From Icerya purchasi (Eukaryota; Arthropoda; Insecta; Hemiptera; Monophlebidae): a stretch of 64,000 nucleotides of DNA. The translations under genes and the position numbers were made by a program. Positions 48,267-59,100 of this stretch are shown here, piece by piece. The notes beneath the pieces were generated by a model. That model had not been told where the DNA came from and searched no databases. It was given only the letters and a program-made list of their open reading frames with translations. The stretch is from contig CM077115.1 of assembly GCA_039619475.1 (NCBI GenBank), forward strand, positions 442,588,792 through 442,652,791, in the 5' to 3' direction. Each line of letters starts with the position of its first letter. Position 1 is the first letter of the stretch.

Positions 48267-50800
48267 TTTCAATTGACTCGGTCAATTTAATAAATATCCG
48301 GTATAAAAATCATATTAAAATATTGTACGTGTTTCTAAGTGAACACAGTACATCAAGTAATAACAAAAGGGAAATATTTAATCTTTTGCGCGGTATGCGA
48401 CATAATTACAACACATGAAACCGATTTAGCGTTTTGAAAGTACTTAAGCGAACTAATAAAATGAAAATAAAATCATTAAGCAAGCTTTCGCCATGTAATT
48501 AAAACCTCTATATAAAAACAGTAAACAAACACTAAAAAGTTACTTATTTTATCAGCACAGTTTTGTTTAAAATCGAGAACGCTAAGGCCGCTTTCACACT
48601 AAGTGAATCGAGCCATGTCAAGTCGAATCACTCTTGTCGAAGTAATTCACATCGGATAACTTTTTGATATGGCGAGTGTAATCAATAATAATGAGAAATA
48701 CTATATAATAGTAAAACAAACATTACTCTTTATTAATAGTCGTAAATCCTTAATATTTTTCTGAATCATGTCGTTTGCTGAAATTACATAAATTTGTTGT
48801 ACACTTCATTAAAGTGAAATATCGATATTGTAAAGAAAGATATAAATTTTAATAGAACTAAATTTTATATATCTCTGATAAACCGTCGTCGGTGCTACAC
48901 AATTTAAAATTTTTCCCATATTATAAAAAAAAAAAAAAATGTTCTTAATATAATTATTATTTGTTGTAATTGCTCATTAAAATTCATATATTTTCTTTTA
49001 AATCATTTTATTTGTTGTTTTTTTTTAGTTCATATTTTGATTTTAAAACAGTTACGCGCCTACAAAAAAAAAAAAAAGTTTAATTATGTGCCATATAGAA
49101 AAAACCAAATTTCAGGAAACCATAGAAAAAATAATTAAATGGTCTGTACATTTTTTTTGTTCTTTTTTTAAAAAACTTTAATGATTTGAATGGCCCACAT
49201 TTATTCCACAAGAAATATTAAGCAATTACTTATCACTTAAAACAGTTTCAAATTAGACAAAATTTATGATAATAGTAAAGTATGTAAATAGAAATTATGA
49301 TTTAACAGCTATTCAAATTTTTTCTTTTTTTAAAAGTATACAATGGAAAAATGATTTGAAAATTCTAGGCTATTTTAAAGTGCAGTATTTTCACATCCTT
49401 ACCGTTCAAAACTTAGCTCTAATTAGAGAATATTATGTGTGTTTTTTTAATTCTACATCTTTCTTCATTTGTTAGTTACTCTCTCCTCTTCGCACAAATA
49501 AAATCTCGGCTACATGTTTATATTATGTTACCATATAAATACATATATATTCCAGACCAGCGGTTCACAAACTTTTATATTTCACGTTTCCATTTTTTAT
49601 TCTGAATAATTTTGCGCCAATTTTTATTTCAGCAATTAAAACAGAAAGTGCATTTTGATATTTCTAAATATTTTTGATTTCAAAAATTTAATTTATGATT
49701 TGAATATAAAAAAAAATATTCTCTGTTCCCTTTCTTTAATACATCATTTGAAACTGTTTTTAAAATTACAGTGTATCTGATTATACAAGAATACCCCAGA
49801 CTGCAGACTAATAAACAATTCGCAAATAACCGTGTTAAATTTGTGGATTGCATTTTTAAGGAATAGAAGAGAGGGTCTTTCATTTTCCGGTATAAACATT
49901 TTTCGTCATATTTAAACTTTTAGCTTTATTACATCTGAAATAATCAAACAATTAATTATCGTACTAGTCATCCGTCCTCTCACTAACTGACTATTACACA
50001 ATTCGGATTTATTTAAACGTTAGCAACGAATTTACTACAACAACCAGCAAGTTGCAAGTTGCAACAGGTTAAAAAGAAAGAACGTTATTGACCCCTCCTA
50101 GTGTAGCTATTCGATAAATAAATTCGGTATCGGCTGATGGACAAATCTTGAAATTCACAATCTTATTAACATTAAAATCTAGTAAATTACTATATAGTCA
50201 GTTCTAGATGTAAAGGAGAAAAAAAAAAAATTAAACGTTGCGTTTTTGTACGCCATCGTTAAAAGATTTTTTTCTCTTTGACATTGAAAATATTTACAGA
50301 TTAATGACAAAAATAAGACTGCAATTTTAAGGAAGGATCTCTGGTTAACCAAACAATATTTCTCTGATGCGACAAGCATTGTCTCGTATTTATAAACTTA
50401 TTATTTTGCGGCTGTCTCTTTCAAAATCAAATAATTACCTATCTCATAAATGTTCGTCTTAGCGACGAAGGAAGCCGGATAAGAGCGAGCCGTATGAAAT
50501 TATTCGATTACAAAATGATACATTTGTGTTTATTATATTTTACAAATTTCTATTGGAAAAGACATTCATATTAAAAAGTTTAAATGTTAAATTATTCAAA
50601 AATACGTTTTCTAACCAAATCTAAATTTCTCGATTCATTTATGTAATGATCTGAGAGCTGTACAATAATGCAATCATTAAATATATCGTACTCAATAGAA
50701 TGAAATAAAATTTCTTACGTAGCTATTTCTGCATGATCGAAATTGCCGATAAATTCCAACTGTGAATTTTAAATTAACACTATCGCACCGAATTCTACTT
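48267..50800. other. Spacer upstream of LRIG exon 1, nothing recognised
   Basis: AT-rich with poly(A)/poly(T) runs (48929-48941, 49063-49079, 50217-50230). LRIG promoter and 5' UTR may lie here, but no core-promoter element stands out. Confidence 0.5.
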
Positions 50801-50805
50801 GTCTA

Positions 50806-51561
50806 TCAAGAGCGCTTATGTTTTTTGCAAAGTCGCTCAAAAAACTGTCTATTATGGAATGGAAATCGCTTTGCAATGAGTAAAGAACTGATTGCATTCT
50901 GCCTACCTGCAAACCTCTTCCTATCTTTCCAATTTCCAGCTGGAGATTTTAGCATAGACTGCTCTACGTCTTCGATCGTTCGCACAAACTTATGTAACTC
51001 GTCTTGAACTCTTAAATGATTTTTCTTAATCCGATCTTGGATGTTTCGGTGCCATTTACGCACGTTATGCACCAAAGTTTTACACATCGACTATACAAGT
51101 TTGACCATGGTTTTGTTTGACAGATATTTATCTTCGAAATTAGTTTTGAATTCCCTCATCGAGTTCTGTATGCTGCGAAAATTATTTACTATCATACTTA
51201 CCCTCGTCTTGAACTCGTACATGTTATCCGCGAACGTTCTGATAGCCGTTTGTATCTTGTTCATCTCAGACAACGGTAACGGATCTATATCTTTCAAATC
51301 TTCGACTGTGTTGATCGAGCTTATTAAATTTTCAAGCGCGTGTATCCATTTCTCAGTGTCGTTCTCTGGCAATTTCGAACTAATTATGAACGTTTCCTCT
51401 ATCTTTTTTATTTGTTCAGAAATAACGTGCAGTAGCTACCTAATAATAGCCGGCGCAGTTGAATTACGAACGAAAGCGATTTGGACTGGACTAGCGTGTT
51501 AAATGTTTTTAATCTGTCCGAAATATAACAGCGCTAGATAGAATATAATAACACGAGCCAT
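50806..51561 (-). pseudogene. Secreted-looking helical protein frame with three in-frame stops
   Basis: Family not recognised. One uninterrupted phase runs from ATG at 51561-51559 to a TGA-TAG pair at 50808-50803: 251 codons with stops at codon 21 (TAA), 42 (TAG) and 157 (TAG) and no frameshift. The start is MARVIIFYLALLYFGQIK, a good signal peptide; the ATG context is TAAAATGG. The body is amphipathic and charged (SEQIKKIEETF, MYEFKTRVSMIVNNF, MREFKTNFEDKYL, VRKWHRNIQDRIKK), likely coiled coil, with sequons at NDT and NKT, fitting an extracellular protein. The tail is very basic (FERLCKKHKRS). It could be a recent pseudogene, a readthrough gene, or exons whose short introns I mis-read (TAG at codon 42 sits in a possible acceptor GGTAG). 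Base composition is less AT-rich than the spacer. Confidence 0.55.
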
Positions 51562-52095
51562 TTTACAGCAGGAAAACAGAAACGAACCAGACTATGTATA
51601 AAACCGAATGTATGTATCAATCAAGTTCTCTTAATGCCTGCAAACGTGTTATCAGTACGACCGGGGACCGTGTAACCGTTATCAACATAATAATTAAAAA
51701 TAGTACGATCGGCATAATTAATATATAACTGACAAATAACTGAATACTATAATTCTTACTACATTATCCTCCAGTTAAAAATCCTTATGTTTATATACAT
51801 TTTTTTCCCAGAATTCCAATATCTACATATTAATCATCGTGTCATTTTACCTGGCGGATAATCCGGAAATCGTTCTATATTTTTACGTTGTTTAAAAATT
51901 CTATTAAATTTTAACGTTATGGAAGTTAATGAAAGTTGTCAATGAAATCCGCGATATAAATTTTCGTGAAATATAGTTACGAAAACTGTAAATGAAAAAA
52001 CTATATGGTCAATCAGAATCCGATTTTCTGGAAGAATTCCAAAAGACTATAATGTGGGGGTCTAAGGGATGAAGTCCGAAGAATCAAGTTATATT
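51562..52095. other. Spacer upstream of the stop-interrupted frame
   Basis: AT-rich. Any promoter of the 50.8-51.56 kb minus-strand frame would be here; no canonical TATA box in good position was seen. Confidence 0.4.
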
Positions 52096-52440
52096 TATTT
52101 ATATATATATATAAACTCGGTCATTTTGGTCTCGCAAGGGGCTATGCCCCTTGACCCCTCTTGCTTTCATTTGTGTCTCTTTCTCTTCTATACTTTGTAT
52201 AAAATTATCAAAATTTACAACGTAATTTTTACTGGCATCAGCACAAAAAAAAAAAATAACATAACCACAAAAATCCTATTATAACATTTAACTTTCATTA
52301 TATAAAATTAAGACATTTTTTCATTACATTTTTCGTTACATATTTCATTACATAAAATTGTGACATTTTTTTGGGATATTTTTTCGAATGGGGGGTAGCA
52401 TAAGAATTACGTTTTAATTAATATATATATATACATACAC
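52096..52440. repeat. TA-flanked composite repeat, copy 2 (inverted)
   Basis: (TA)n then AAACTCGGTCATTTTGGTC, CCCCTCTTGC, TATACTTTGTATAAAATTAT, ACAACGTAATTTTTA (the reverse complement of 43771-43885), then degenerate arm sequence (GGGGGGTAGCATAAG) and TA repeats. The LTR element inserted at its right edge. Confidence 0.7.
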
Positions 52441-52448
52441 ACATATAT

Positions 52449-52453
52449 GTATA
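52449..52453. repeat. LTR-element target-site duplication, left
   Basis: GTATA immediately before the 5' LTR; repeated at 56110-56114 immediately after the 3' LTR. Confidence 0.85.
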
Positions 52454-53049
52454 TGTTGTCGTCATTTTTTTTTATTCCCATCTTGTTCCGACTTAGCTAT
52501 CTCTTTCCGCTTTTCGCTTTTACTTCCTTGTAGCTGTTATTTTACTCTTTTAAATACCTTTTCTTCTTTTTTTATTTTTCCCCCGTATTTTATTTTTAAT
52601 TTTGCGTAACGAGGCCCGTTTATATTTAATAATTATTTCTATTTTATTTGCCGCAATGTTTATATTTTATTTTTTCTTTGTTAATTGCATGCTAGCGCAT
52701 AGAGTTAAAAGGTCGCCATTTTTTTAAGGATAGCGTCGGTATTTTTTGTAAGGACCGCATGGCTGTCGCGGTCGGCCGCAGGCAGTGTCGTGAGTGTGAG
52801 AAACGTGTGTGTAGCGAAGTGGCGTGGGCCAGTGTGTGTTTTGTTTCGCGGGAAAACGTGTCTTTTTTTTAGTGTACGAAACCGAAAAGCGTTTGTATCG
52901 TTTTTATATATTTCGTCGTTCGTAAAGCCTGTGTTGTGCAAAATTATTAAAGAGTAGATTTGTTTGTTCTTTTATTTTTCTTCGACCATCTGTTGTGTTT
53001 TGTTTATTTTTTTGTAAAATACGTTAGTTTAAAATTTCGGCCGACAACA
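52454..53049 (+). repeat. 5' LTR
   Basis: 596 bp, starts TGTTGTCGTC and ends GGCCGACAACA. A T-rich first half is followed by a GC-richer part (52735-52860) and a TATA-like TTTTTATATA at 52901-52910, which may be the promoter. Short minus-strand ORFs inside both LTRs are chance. Confidence 0.93.
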
Positions 53050-53051
53050 AT

Positions 53052-53112
53052 TCAGAAGTGGGATTTAGAACCACAAAGTTCGCCAAGTAGGATTTCGAAT
53101 CATAAAGTTCGC
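53052..53112 (+). promoter_or_regulatory. Candidate primer-binding site, tRNA-like, doubled
   Basis: Two bases after the LTR, TCAGAAGTGGGATT...GAACC resembles the complement of a tRNA 3' half (T arm and acceptor, tRNA-Leu type as I recall, but lacking the usual TGG). A diverged second copy (AAGTAGGATTTCGAATC) follows about 31 bp later; both are followed by AAAGTTCGCC. Confidence 0.5.
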
Positions 53113-53266
53113 CGTAAGTACAATCGTCAAATTGTAACATTTTTTTTCCTTTTTTTTCGTCGGATGTGTTTTACTTTTTTTTTATTTTCCATTGAGTTAA
53201 TTATGCCGATTTTTTTTTCTTTTATTTTTGTGTGTGTCGCCGTTTTCGTAAAACTATAAAGTCGTG

Positions 53267-55327
53267 ATGAATAATTCACAATCAACGAATGACGTAAGGT
53301 CGCCCGTAGTGGATTTGTCGGACCTCACAACAGTACTCGGAGAATTACTGTTACGAGTGAGCGCTCCGAAAGTCGATATTCATAATGTTGCGAGAGATAT
53401 TGAGGAGTTCACCGGTGTCGACCCTGTCCGAGAGGCCGAGGAATGGATCGCCTCGATAGAGCAGCTCGCCGGCGAATATAAATGGACGGACAGTCAAAAG
53501 TTAGAAGTCGCCAAAGTAAAATTACGAGGAGCAGCGAAAGATTGGTGGCTGATCTACTGCAAATATTTGACAACTTGGACTGATTTCACTGTTGGATTGA
53601 GAGATATATTTGATCCGGAACCTTCGGTAATGAAAAAAATCGATAGAATGCGACAAAGAATACGACGCGAAAACGAGGATATTACTTCATACGTCATGGA
53701 AAAATATCGTTTGTGTGTGGAATGTGGTTTGTCATCTCGGGAAAGTACTGAGCAAACCGTCATTGGTATTCGTCCGATCCAATTATCCGAGTATATTGCA
53801 CTTAGCCGACCACGAACACTAACCGATCTTCTGTATGTCGTTCGATATCGTGAGCGTGTTGTGGGCACGAGATCCGATTCAACTTTACAACTTCGAGAGG
53901 ATAAAATAAGACGGGACGAGGTTTCAGGGCGAAACAGTAGGCAAGTTAGTACCAAACCTATTCCATCGGCATCAGGTGGATGTTTTCGTTGCGGTAGGAC
54001 AGGGCATTATATTAGAGACTGCCCGATGCCCGAACAGAAACGACTCGGTGAATGCAGACCGAAAATTGTGAACATAGTCAACCGACGTGGACACGAATCG
54101 GCGGAGCCAATTCGCATCAATCGAAACTCGCCCGCTCAAGACGACAGTAGAGCAATCCTGCCACCCACCGGATCAATTGCCGACTTCGAGATCGATGATC
54201 CATCGGAGAAGCAGAAGCGACGTGCTTATGGAGAAGAGGAACCGCAACAATCTGTAATGTTTAGCTTGATTGACCCGAGTCAACCCTTATTTCAACCTAT
54301 CGTCCGGAGCAATTTGAACATTGGTGATTCGATTTCACACTTATCTGATAAAATAGTAACGGCCGCAAACGAGCACCGAACTGCAGTTGCCGTCAACGAA
54401 ATCGATAGTTTTCACAGCTTCGACGATTCCGACAAAAATCGAGTGACACATCTGATCGAGAATAATAACGCGCTAGCCGAGGAAGCTAAATTCAACGGGA
54501 AGATGGAAAAGATCGCGGAAAACGTCAATAAATACGCGAAAGAAGTGGATCATCTGGCGTTGTTGAAAATTGGTGAGTTTGAAATGGCGAAGATCAACTT
54601 CGAAAACTCGCATTGTAATTTAGTCGAATCAACAATGGACGCGTCGCTAGAATCTGTGATATTCAAAGGAGGTAGTGATAATCAAAAAGAAGACGACAGT
54701 GAACGGTACCGCGATCATCACACTCCGGCTCATCATAAACTTGATTCTGACGAAGATCCGCAAGAACCGCTCGTGAGTGACTTTGACGTTGAGATGCCGT
54801 ACAAACACGATTGTTCGCAAATTAATGCCGAAGACCCAGTTACCGAATGTAACGATAACGACCTGAAATTTCGAATACTAGCTGACTCTGGTACATCGTC
54901 TATCGAACCCGAATTGCCTAGCGTACGAGGAATGGACCCGAATTTACTAAGTGACAAGTTAAATTCTGTGATCGTCGACGATCTTTACCGGTCAGTGCTT
55001 TACAACAAAATATCAGAATGCAATTTTAAGGAAAACGAAGTCATCAACGGTTCAGTCGATGCAGTTGAAACAGAATCGGATTTCGAATTGAAGAAAGAGA
55101 AAAGGAAGCTGTTAGCGGTTGATAATCCGGTGATCAGCGATCAGGACTCGATTTATCCGTTTCTGGAACAAACGGACATCAGTATCTTCGACATTACTGC
55201 TAACATGGTCGTTGGCAAAGAACGAAGATCAAACAAGGAGGACAAAGAACTAATCAAAGATGCTTACATCCAAAGACGCGAGCAAACTCGGGGATTTCCA
55301 CAACGACATGGAGACTTCGTCACATAA
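53267..55327 (+). CDS. Gag-like polyprotein of the LTR element, with zinc knuckle
   Basis: 686 codons from ATG 53267 (a GTG just before is in frame after a stop at 53249). Residues about 45-215 fit a retrotransposon Gag capsid: VREAEEWIASIEQLAGEYKW, KLRGAAKDWW, TWTDFTVGLRDIF, EDITSYVMEKYRL. A CCHC knuckle follows, CFRCGRTGHYIRDC (about 239-252), after a basic linker, so it should bind RNA. The remaining 430 residues are acidic and charged, predicted disordered. ILADSGTSS near 540 resembles the D(S/T)G catalytic turn of retropepsins, but no partner ILG motif was recognised. There is no RT or integrase. No stop or frameshift. It presumably assembles particles that package its RNA with another element's polymerase. 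Confidence 0.88.
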   Translation: MNNSQSTNDVRSPVVDLSDLTTVLGELLLRVSAPKVDIHNVARDIEEFTGVDPVREAEEWIASIEQLAGEYKWTDSQKLEVAKVKLRGAAKDWWLIYCKYLTTWTDFTVGLRDIFDPEPSVMKKIDRMRQRIRRENEDITSYVMEKYRLCVECGLSSRESTEQTVIGIRPIQLSEYIALSRPRTLTDLLYVVRYRERVVGTRSDSTLQLREDKIRRDEVSGRNSRQVSTKPIPSASGGCFRCGRTGHYIRDCPMPEQKRLGECRPKIVNIVNRRGHESAEPIRINRNSPAQDDSRAILPPTGSIADFEIDDPSEKQKRRAYGEEEPQQSVMFSLIDPSQPLFQPIVRSNLNIGDSISHLSDKIVTAANEHRTAVAVNEIDSFHSFDDSDKNRVTHLIENNNALAEEAKFNGKMEKIAENVNKYAKEVDHLALLKIGEFEMAKINFENSHCNLVESTMDASLESVIFKGGSDNQKEDDSERYRDHHTPAHHKLDSDEDPQEPLVSDFDVEMPYKHDCSQINAEDPVTECNDNDLKFRILADSGTSSIEPELPSVRGMDPNLLSDKLNSVIVDDLYRSVLYNKISECNFKENEVINGSVDAVETESDFELKKEKRKLLAVDNPVISDQDSIYPFLEQTDISIFDITANMVVGKERRSNKEDKELIKDAYIQRREQTRGFPQRHGDFVT

Positions 55328-55513
55328 CTGCAGCAGGATGTTTTCAGGGTTTTTTTTTGTGTGTATAGAATTTTGTTTATATTTTGTTTTATTTTCTTTC
55401 AGTTGTGTTCATTTATAGTGTCTATGATGCATGCTCGCCTAAATTAAAGTTTCCTTCCCGAAATCGACCTCTGGTTGATGTCAGGGCAGACATCCGTCAG
55501 AATGGGCCGAGAA
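55328..55513 (+). other. 3' internal segment of the LTR element
   Basis: T-rich, non-coding. It ends GTCAGAATGGGCCGAGAA before the 3' LTR, a weak polypurine-tract candidate interrupted by CC. Confidence 0.5.
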
Positions 55514-56109
55514 TGTTGTCGTCATTTTTTTTTATTCCCATCTTGTTCCGACTTAGCTATCTCTTTCCGCTTTTCGCTTTTACTTCCTTGTAGCTGTTAT
55601 TTTACTCTTTTAAATACCTTTTCTTCTTTTTTTATTTTTCCCCCGTATTTTATTTTTAATTTTGCGTAACGAGGCCCGTTTATATTTAATAATTATTTCT
55701 ATTTTATTTGCCGCAATGTTTATATTTTATTTTTTCTTTGTTAATTGCATGCTAGCGCATAGAGTTAAAAGGTCGCCATTTTTTTAAGGATAGCGTCGGT
55801 ATTTTTTGTAAGGACCGCATGGCTGTCGCGGTCGGCCGCAGGCAGTGTCGTGAGTGTGAGAAACGTGTGTGTAGCGAAGTGGCGTGGGCCAGTGTGTGTT
55901 TTGTTTCGCGGGAAAACGTGTCTTTTTTTTAGTGTACGAAACCGAAAAGCGTTTGTATCGTTTTTATATATTTCGTCGTTCGTAAAGCCTGTGTTGTGCA
56001 AAATTATTAAAGAGTAGATTTGTTTGTTCTTTTATTTTTCTTCGACCATCTGTTGTGTTTTGTTTATTTTTTTGTAAAATACGTTAGTTTAAAATTTCGG
56101 CCGACAACA
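55514..56109 (+). repeat. 3' LTR
   Basis: 596 bp, no difference from the 5' LTR seen; followed by GTATA. Confidence 0.93.
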
Positions 56110-56198
56110 GTATACTTGTGGATTGGTCTCCTTTAAATTGTTTCACTTTGTAAATTTTCATAGTATACAAGTTAAAAAGAAAATCAATACCGTAACTC

Positions 56199-59100
56199 CA
56201 GCGGCGTAGCGTAGGCTTTCGCCGCCTGGGGCCGACCGGAAATTTGCCGCCCCCTCTATATTAATTATTAGTCACATAAATGAGTAAAAGTCAAATAAAG
56301 CAGCTTTAAATTTTTTTATTAATTAAAAATGTATTTTGCGTGTTTTTTTCATAGCAAAATCTTTTTTACAATTATCAATATCAATGTCAGAATAGCTAAA
56401 TTTGATAGCCTCAACGTGGACATAGTCGATCTGAGATAATTTTTGATTAACTTTAGTTTAGAGAAGCTTCTCTCGCAACTGGCATTACTGATGGCAGATG
56501 TTAAAAAAATTCTCAGCATTATGACAATGTTTGGTAAGCCATCTTCAAGTTTGGACTCGATAATATATTTTAATAAACCTAGAGAGCCGGACTTAATGGG
56601 CTCTTTTTTACAATCTGGGTCTGTTGTAGCTACGAAAGCTCGTAAACGTATGCGCTCAAGTTGAAATTGTTCTTTATTAATGTCTGGAGGAGCTTGATGT
56701 AAGTTAAGTTCGTCCACGCTCAATATCACTACAGGTCTTAAAAAATCATGTTTTTGCGCTAGATTCTGCAGCTATTGGAGTCTTTCTCGAATTTCAGCAA
56801 TTACTCCGTCTATTGAAGAAAACATTGTTCGCCTCAAGTCATCTTTGAACGATATCTCAACACCTTTACTTCCGTCGCCAAATATATGCTTCCTCCTGAT
56901 TCGTCTTGAGGGTTCAAAAGAAATTTCAAGCTTTTCACATAAACTTTTGGTAATATCTTAAAGCGTCATCCACGTATTCCTCACGCTTTTCTTCCAATGC
57001 AGTCTGTAAAGCACTTATTTTCTGAGCATATTGATGCATATTTAGTCCCTCTGTTTGAAAATTATTTTGAGCATCATTTACTTCACACAGTACCGGTTGC
57101 CAGAAGCCTAAGTAACATAAAAACGAATATGATTGCATAGCGACTAATAAGCTTCCTGCATCTGTCCGTGTGTTCAAGCTTTTTTTCATTTCCATCAGTT
57201 TTTCCAGTGCAGTTAAAGTTTCTTTGTAATGATGTCTAATGGAATTTACAGAATCACCTCTAGCGCTCCAACGTGTGTCCTGAACCCTCTTCAAACTTTT
57301 TCTTGTGGCTGAAAGAAGAACTTCCCACCGATGTGTCGACGTAGAAAAAAAAAGCGTAGCAGCGTTCTTAGCGTACCAAAGAAAGTCATCGAATTTACCT
57401 TCTCTGAAGCTGCATGTAGGCAAACTAGGTTTAGTGAATGGTTTGAGCAAGGAACAAATTCGGCATTGGGATTGATATCCTTTATCCGCTGTTGCACACC
57501 TGTGTGGCATCCAGCCATCGTGGTAGCATTATCGTAAGCTTGCCCTCTACAGTTCATGATGTCGAGCCCATCAGCCTTAAGTTTGTTTACTATCGTGTCA
57601 CTTATACCTTCTGCAGTTTTGGTTTTCGTTTCGATGAAATCTATAAAAGATTCCTCTACTCTAACCTTCTGGTTTTCAATTATCACATATCGTAATACTT
57701 GGCTTGTTTGATCTTTGTGGGAAATATCCGGGGTTCTGTCAAAGATCACGGAATAATATTTAGCCTTTTGGACACGAGCTATAATTACTTGGCGAACTTT
57801 TTTTCCGAAAATTTCTATGAACTCATTTTGAATTTGAGGTGACATATAAGTGAGAGAAATGTTTTGGCCTATTTTTATCCTTACTAAATGCTCTCTGAGG
57901 ATCGTACTTTGCTAAAAGATGCACCAATTCTAAAAAGTTTCCTCTGTTAGTACTTATGTCATCTTCCCTGTGGCCACGTAACGCCAAATTTTGTTTTGCC
58001 AGAAATTGTATAATATCAAACATTGTTATCAGAATTTCATGCCATTTTTTGGTTTCCTTTGCCAATATTTCTTGTTTCTTTTTATCAATTGTTTGTTCTT
58101 TTCGAAGTCTCTTTTCCAACTCCTTCCATTTGCAAAATTTTCCGTGATGTTGAGCACTTAATTCATGATTAGCCACCTTGGGATTTAATTTCCACCAAGT
58201 ATTAAATCCGTCGGTGGAGTAAAATTTCGACGCATTTGATGGATTGGCATTTTCAAATAAACGACAATAGAAGCAAAACAATGAAGCTTTCGAAGGAGAA
58301 TATGCCATCCAAGAGCGTAAAACTTTTTCGCCGTTTGGAAATATCCGGTAAAACCAATCTCTAGTCAACCGTCTCGTCGATAATACTTTTGATGTTGTAG
58401 AGTCCATGTCTGACTGAACCGTGGGTGATACTGTTGGCTCTTCAGAGAACTCTGTATTCATGTGTTGAACAATTTCAGGACCACCTCTCTGTATCAATAG
58501 CAACCTTATGTTTGAATCTATACTTTCAGGCCATTTCCAAATGTCGCTGAAATCAATATTTTGTTTGGGTGTCGGAATTTCAACAATCACAGCAGAACTA
58601 TTTGAATCTGACAAATTCGTACTATCAATCAAAGGTTGCAAGTCGTCAGTATCGGCTATTTGTTCTATTTGAGCTACTTGTTGGATTCGAACAACACTAA
58701 TCTCTGAAGAACTCACACTTGAAGGTCCTGCCGTAGACTCTAGCGAAGCTGGCGTAGACTTTGGCGTCTCCGAAAGTTTCACAAACTTCAATATAGCTCC
58801 TTCATTCTTCTTGATATTCTCCTCCTTTTCTTTCTTCTTATTCCGATAATATGCTCCACTTTCTTTTGTCCTTTTCATATTTAGTTAGAGATGTGCTACA
58901 AAAGAAAAAAAAAAAAATTGTTTATATATATATAAAAAAAAAACAATTTTCTGGCAAACTTTTACTGCCGATGTATTGCACATGTTTGATAATGAGCTTT
59001 TTTTACTATTTTTTTTTCGAAGGGGGCCCCTTATTCAAGATTAGTCCTGCGCCCTGTAAATCCTTAATCCGTCTGTGGTTTGAATATGTTAAATGTAACA

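Larger units (their letters stand above)
52454..56109 (+). mobile_element. Gag-only LTR retrotransposon, intact ends
   Basis: 3656 bp: 596 bp LTRs at 52454-53049 and 55514-56109, TG...CA ends within TGTTGTCG/CGACAACA, and GTATA duplications. The internal 2464 bp holds a leader, one 686-codon frame and a short 3' segment, with no room or trace of RT, RNase H or integrase. The LTRs appear identical base for base by eye (every printed line matches at a constant 3060 bp offset), implying recent insertion. It must have been mobilised by proteins from another element. Superfamily is likely Ty3/Gypsy from the Gag type and 5 bp duplication, but this is inference. Confidence 0.93.

Noticed and set aside
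52705..52941. Identical 78 aa minus-strand ORFs in both LTRs (also 55765-56001)
   Set aside because: The identity comes from LTR duplication; no start context or family features, antisense to the element.
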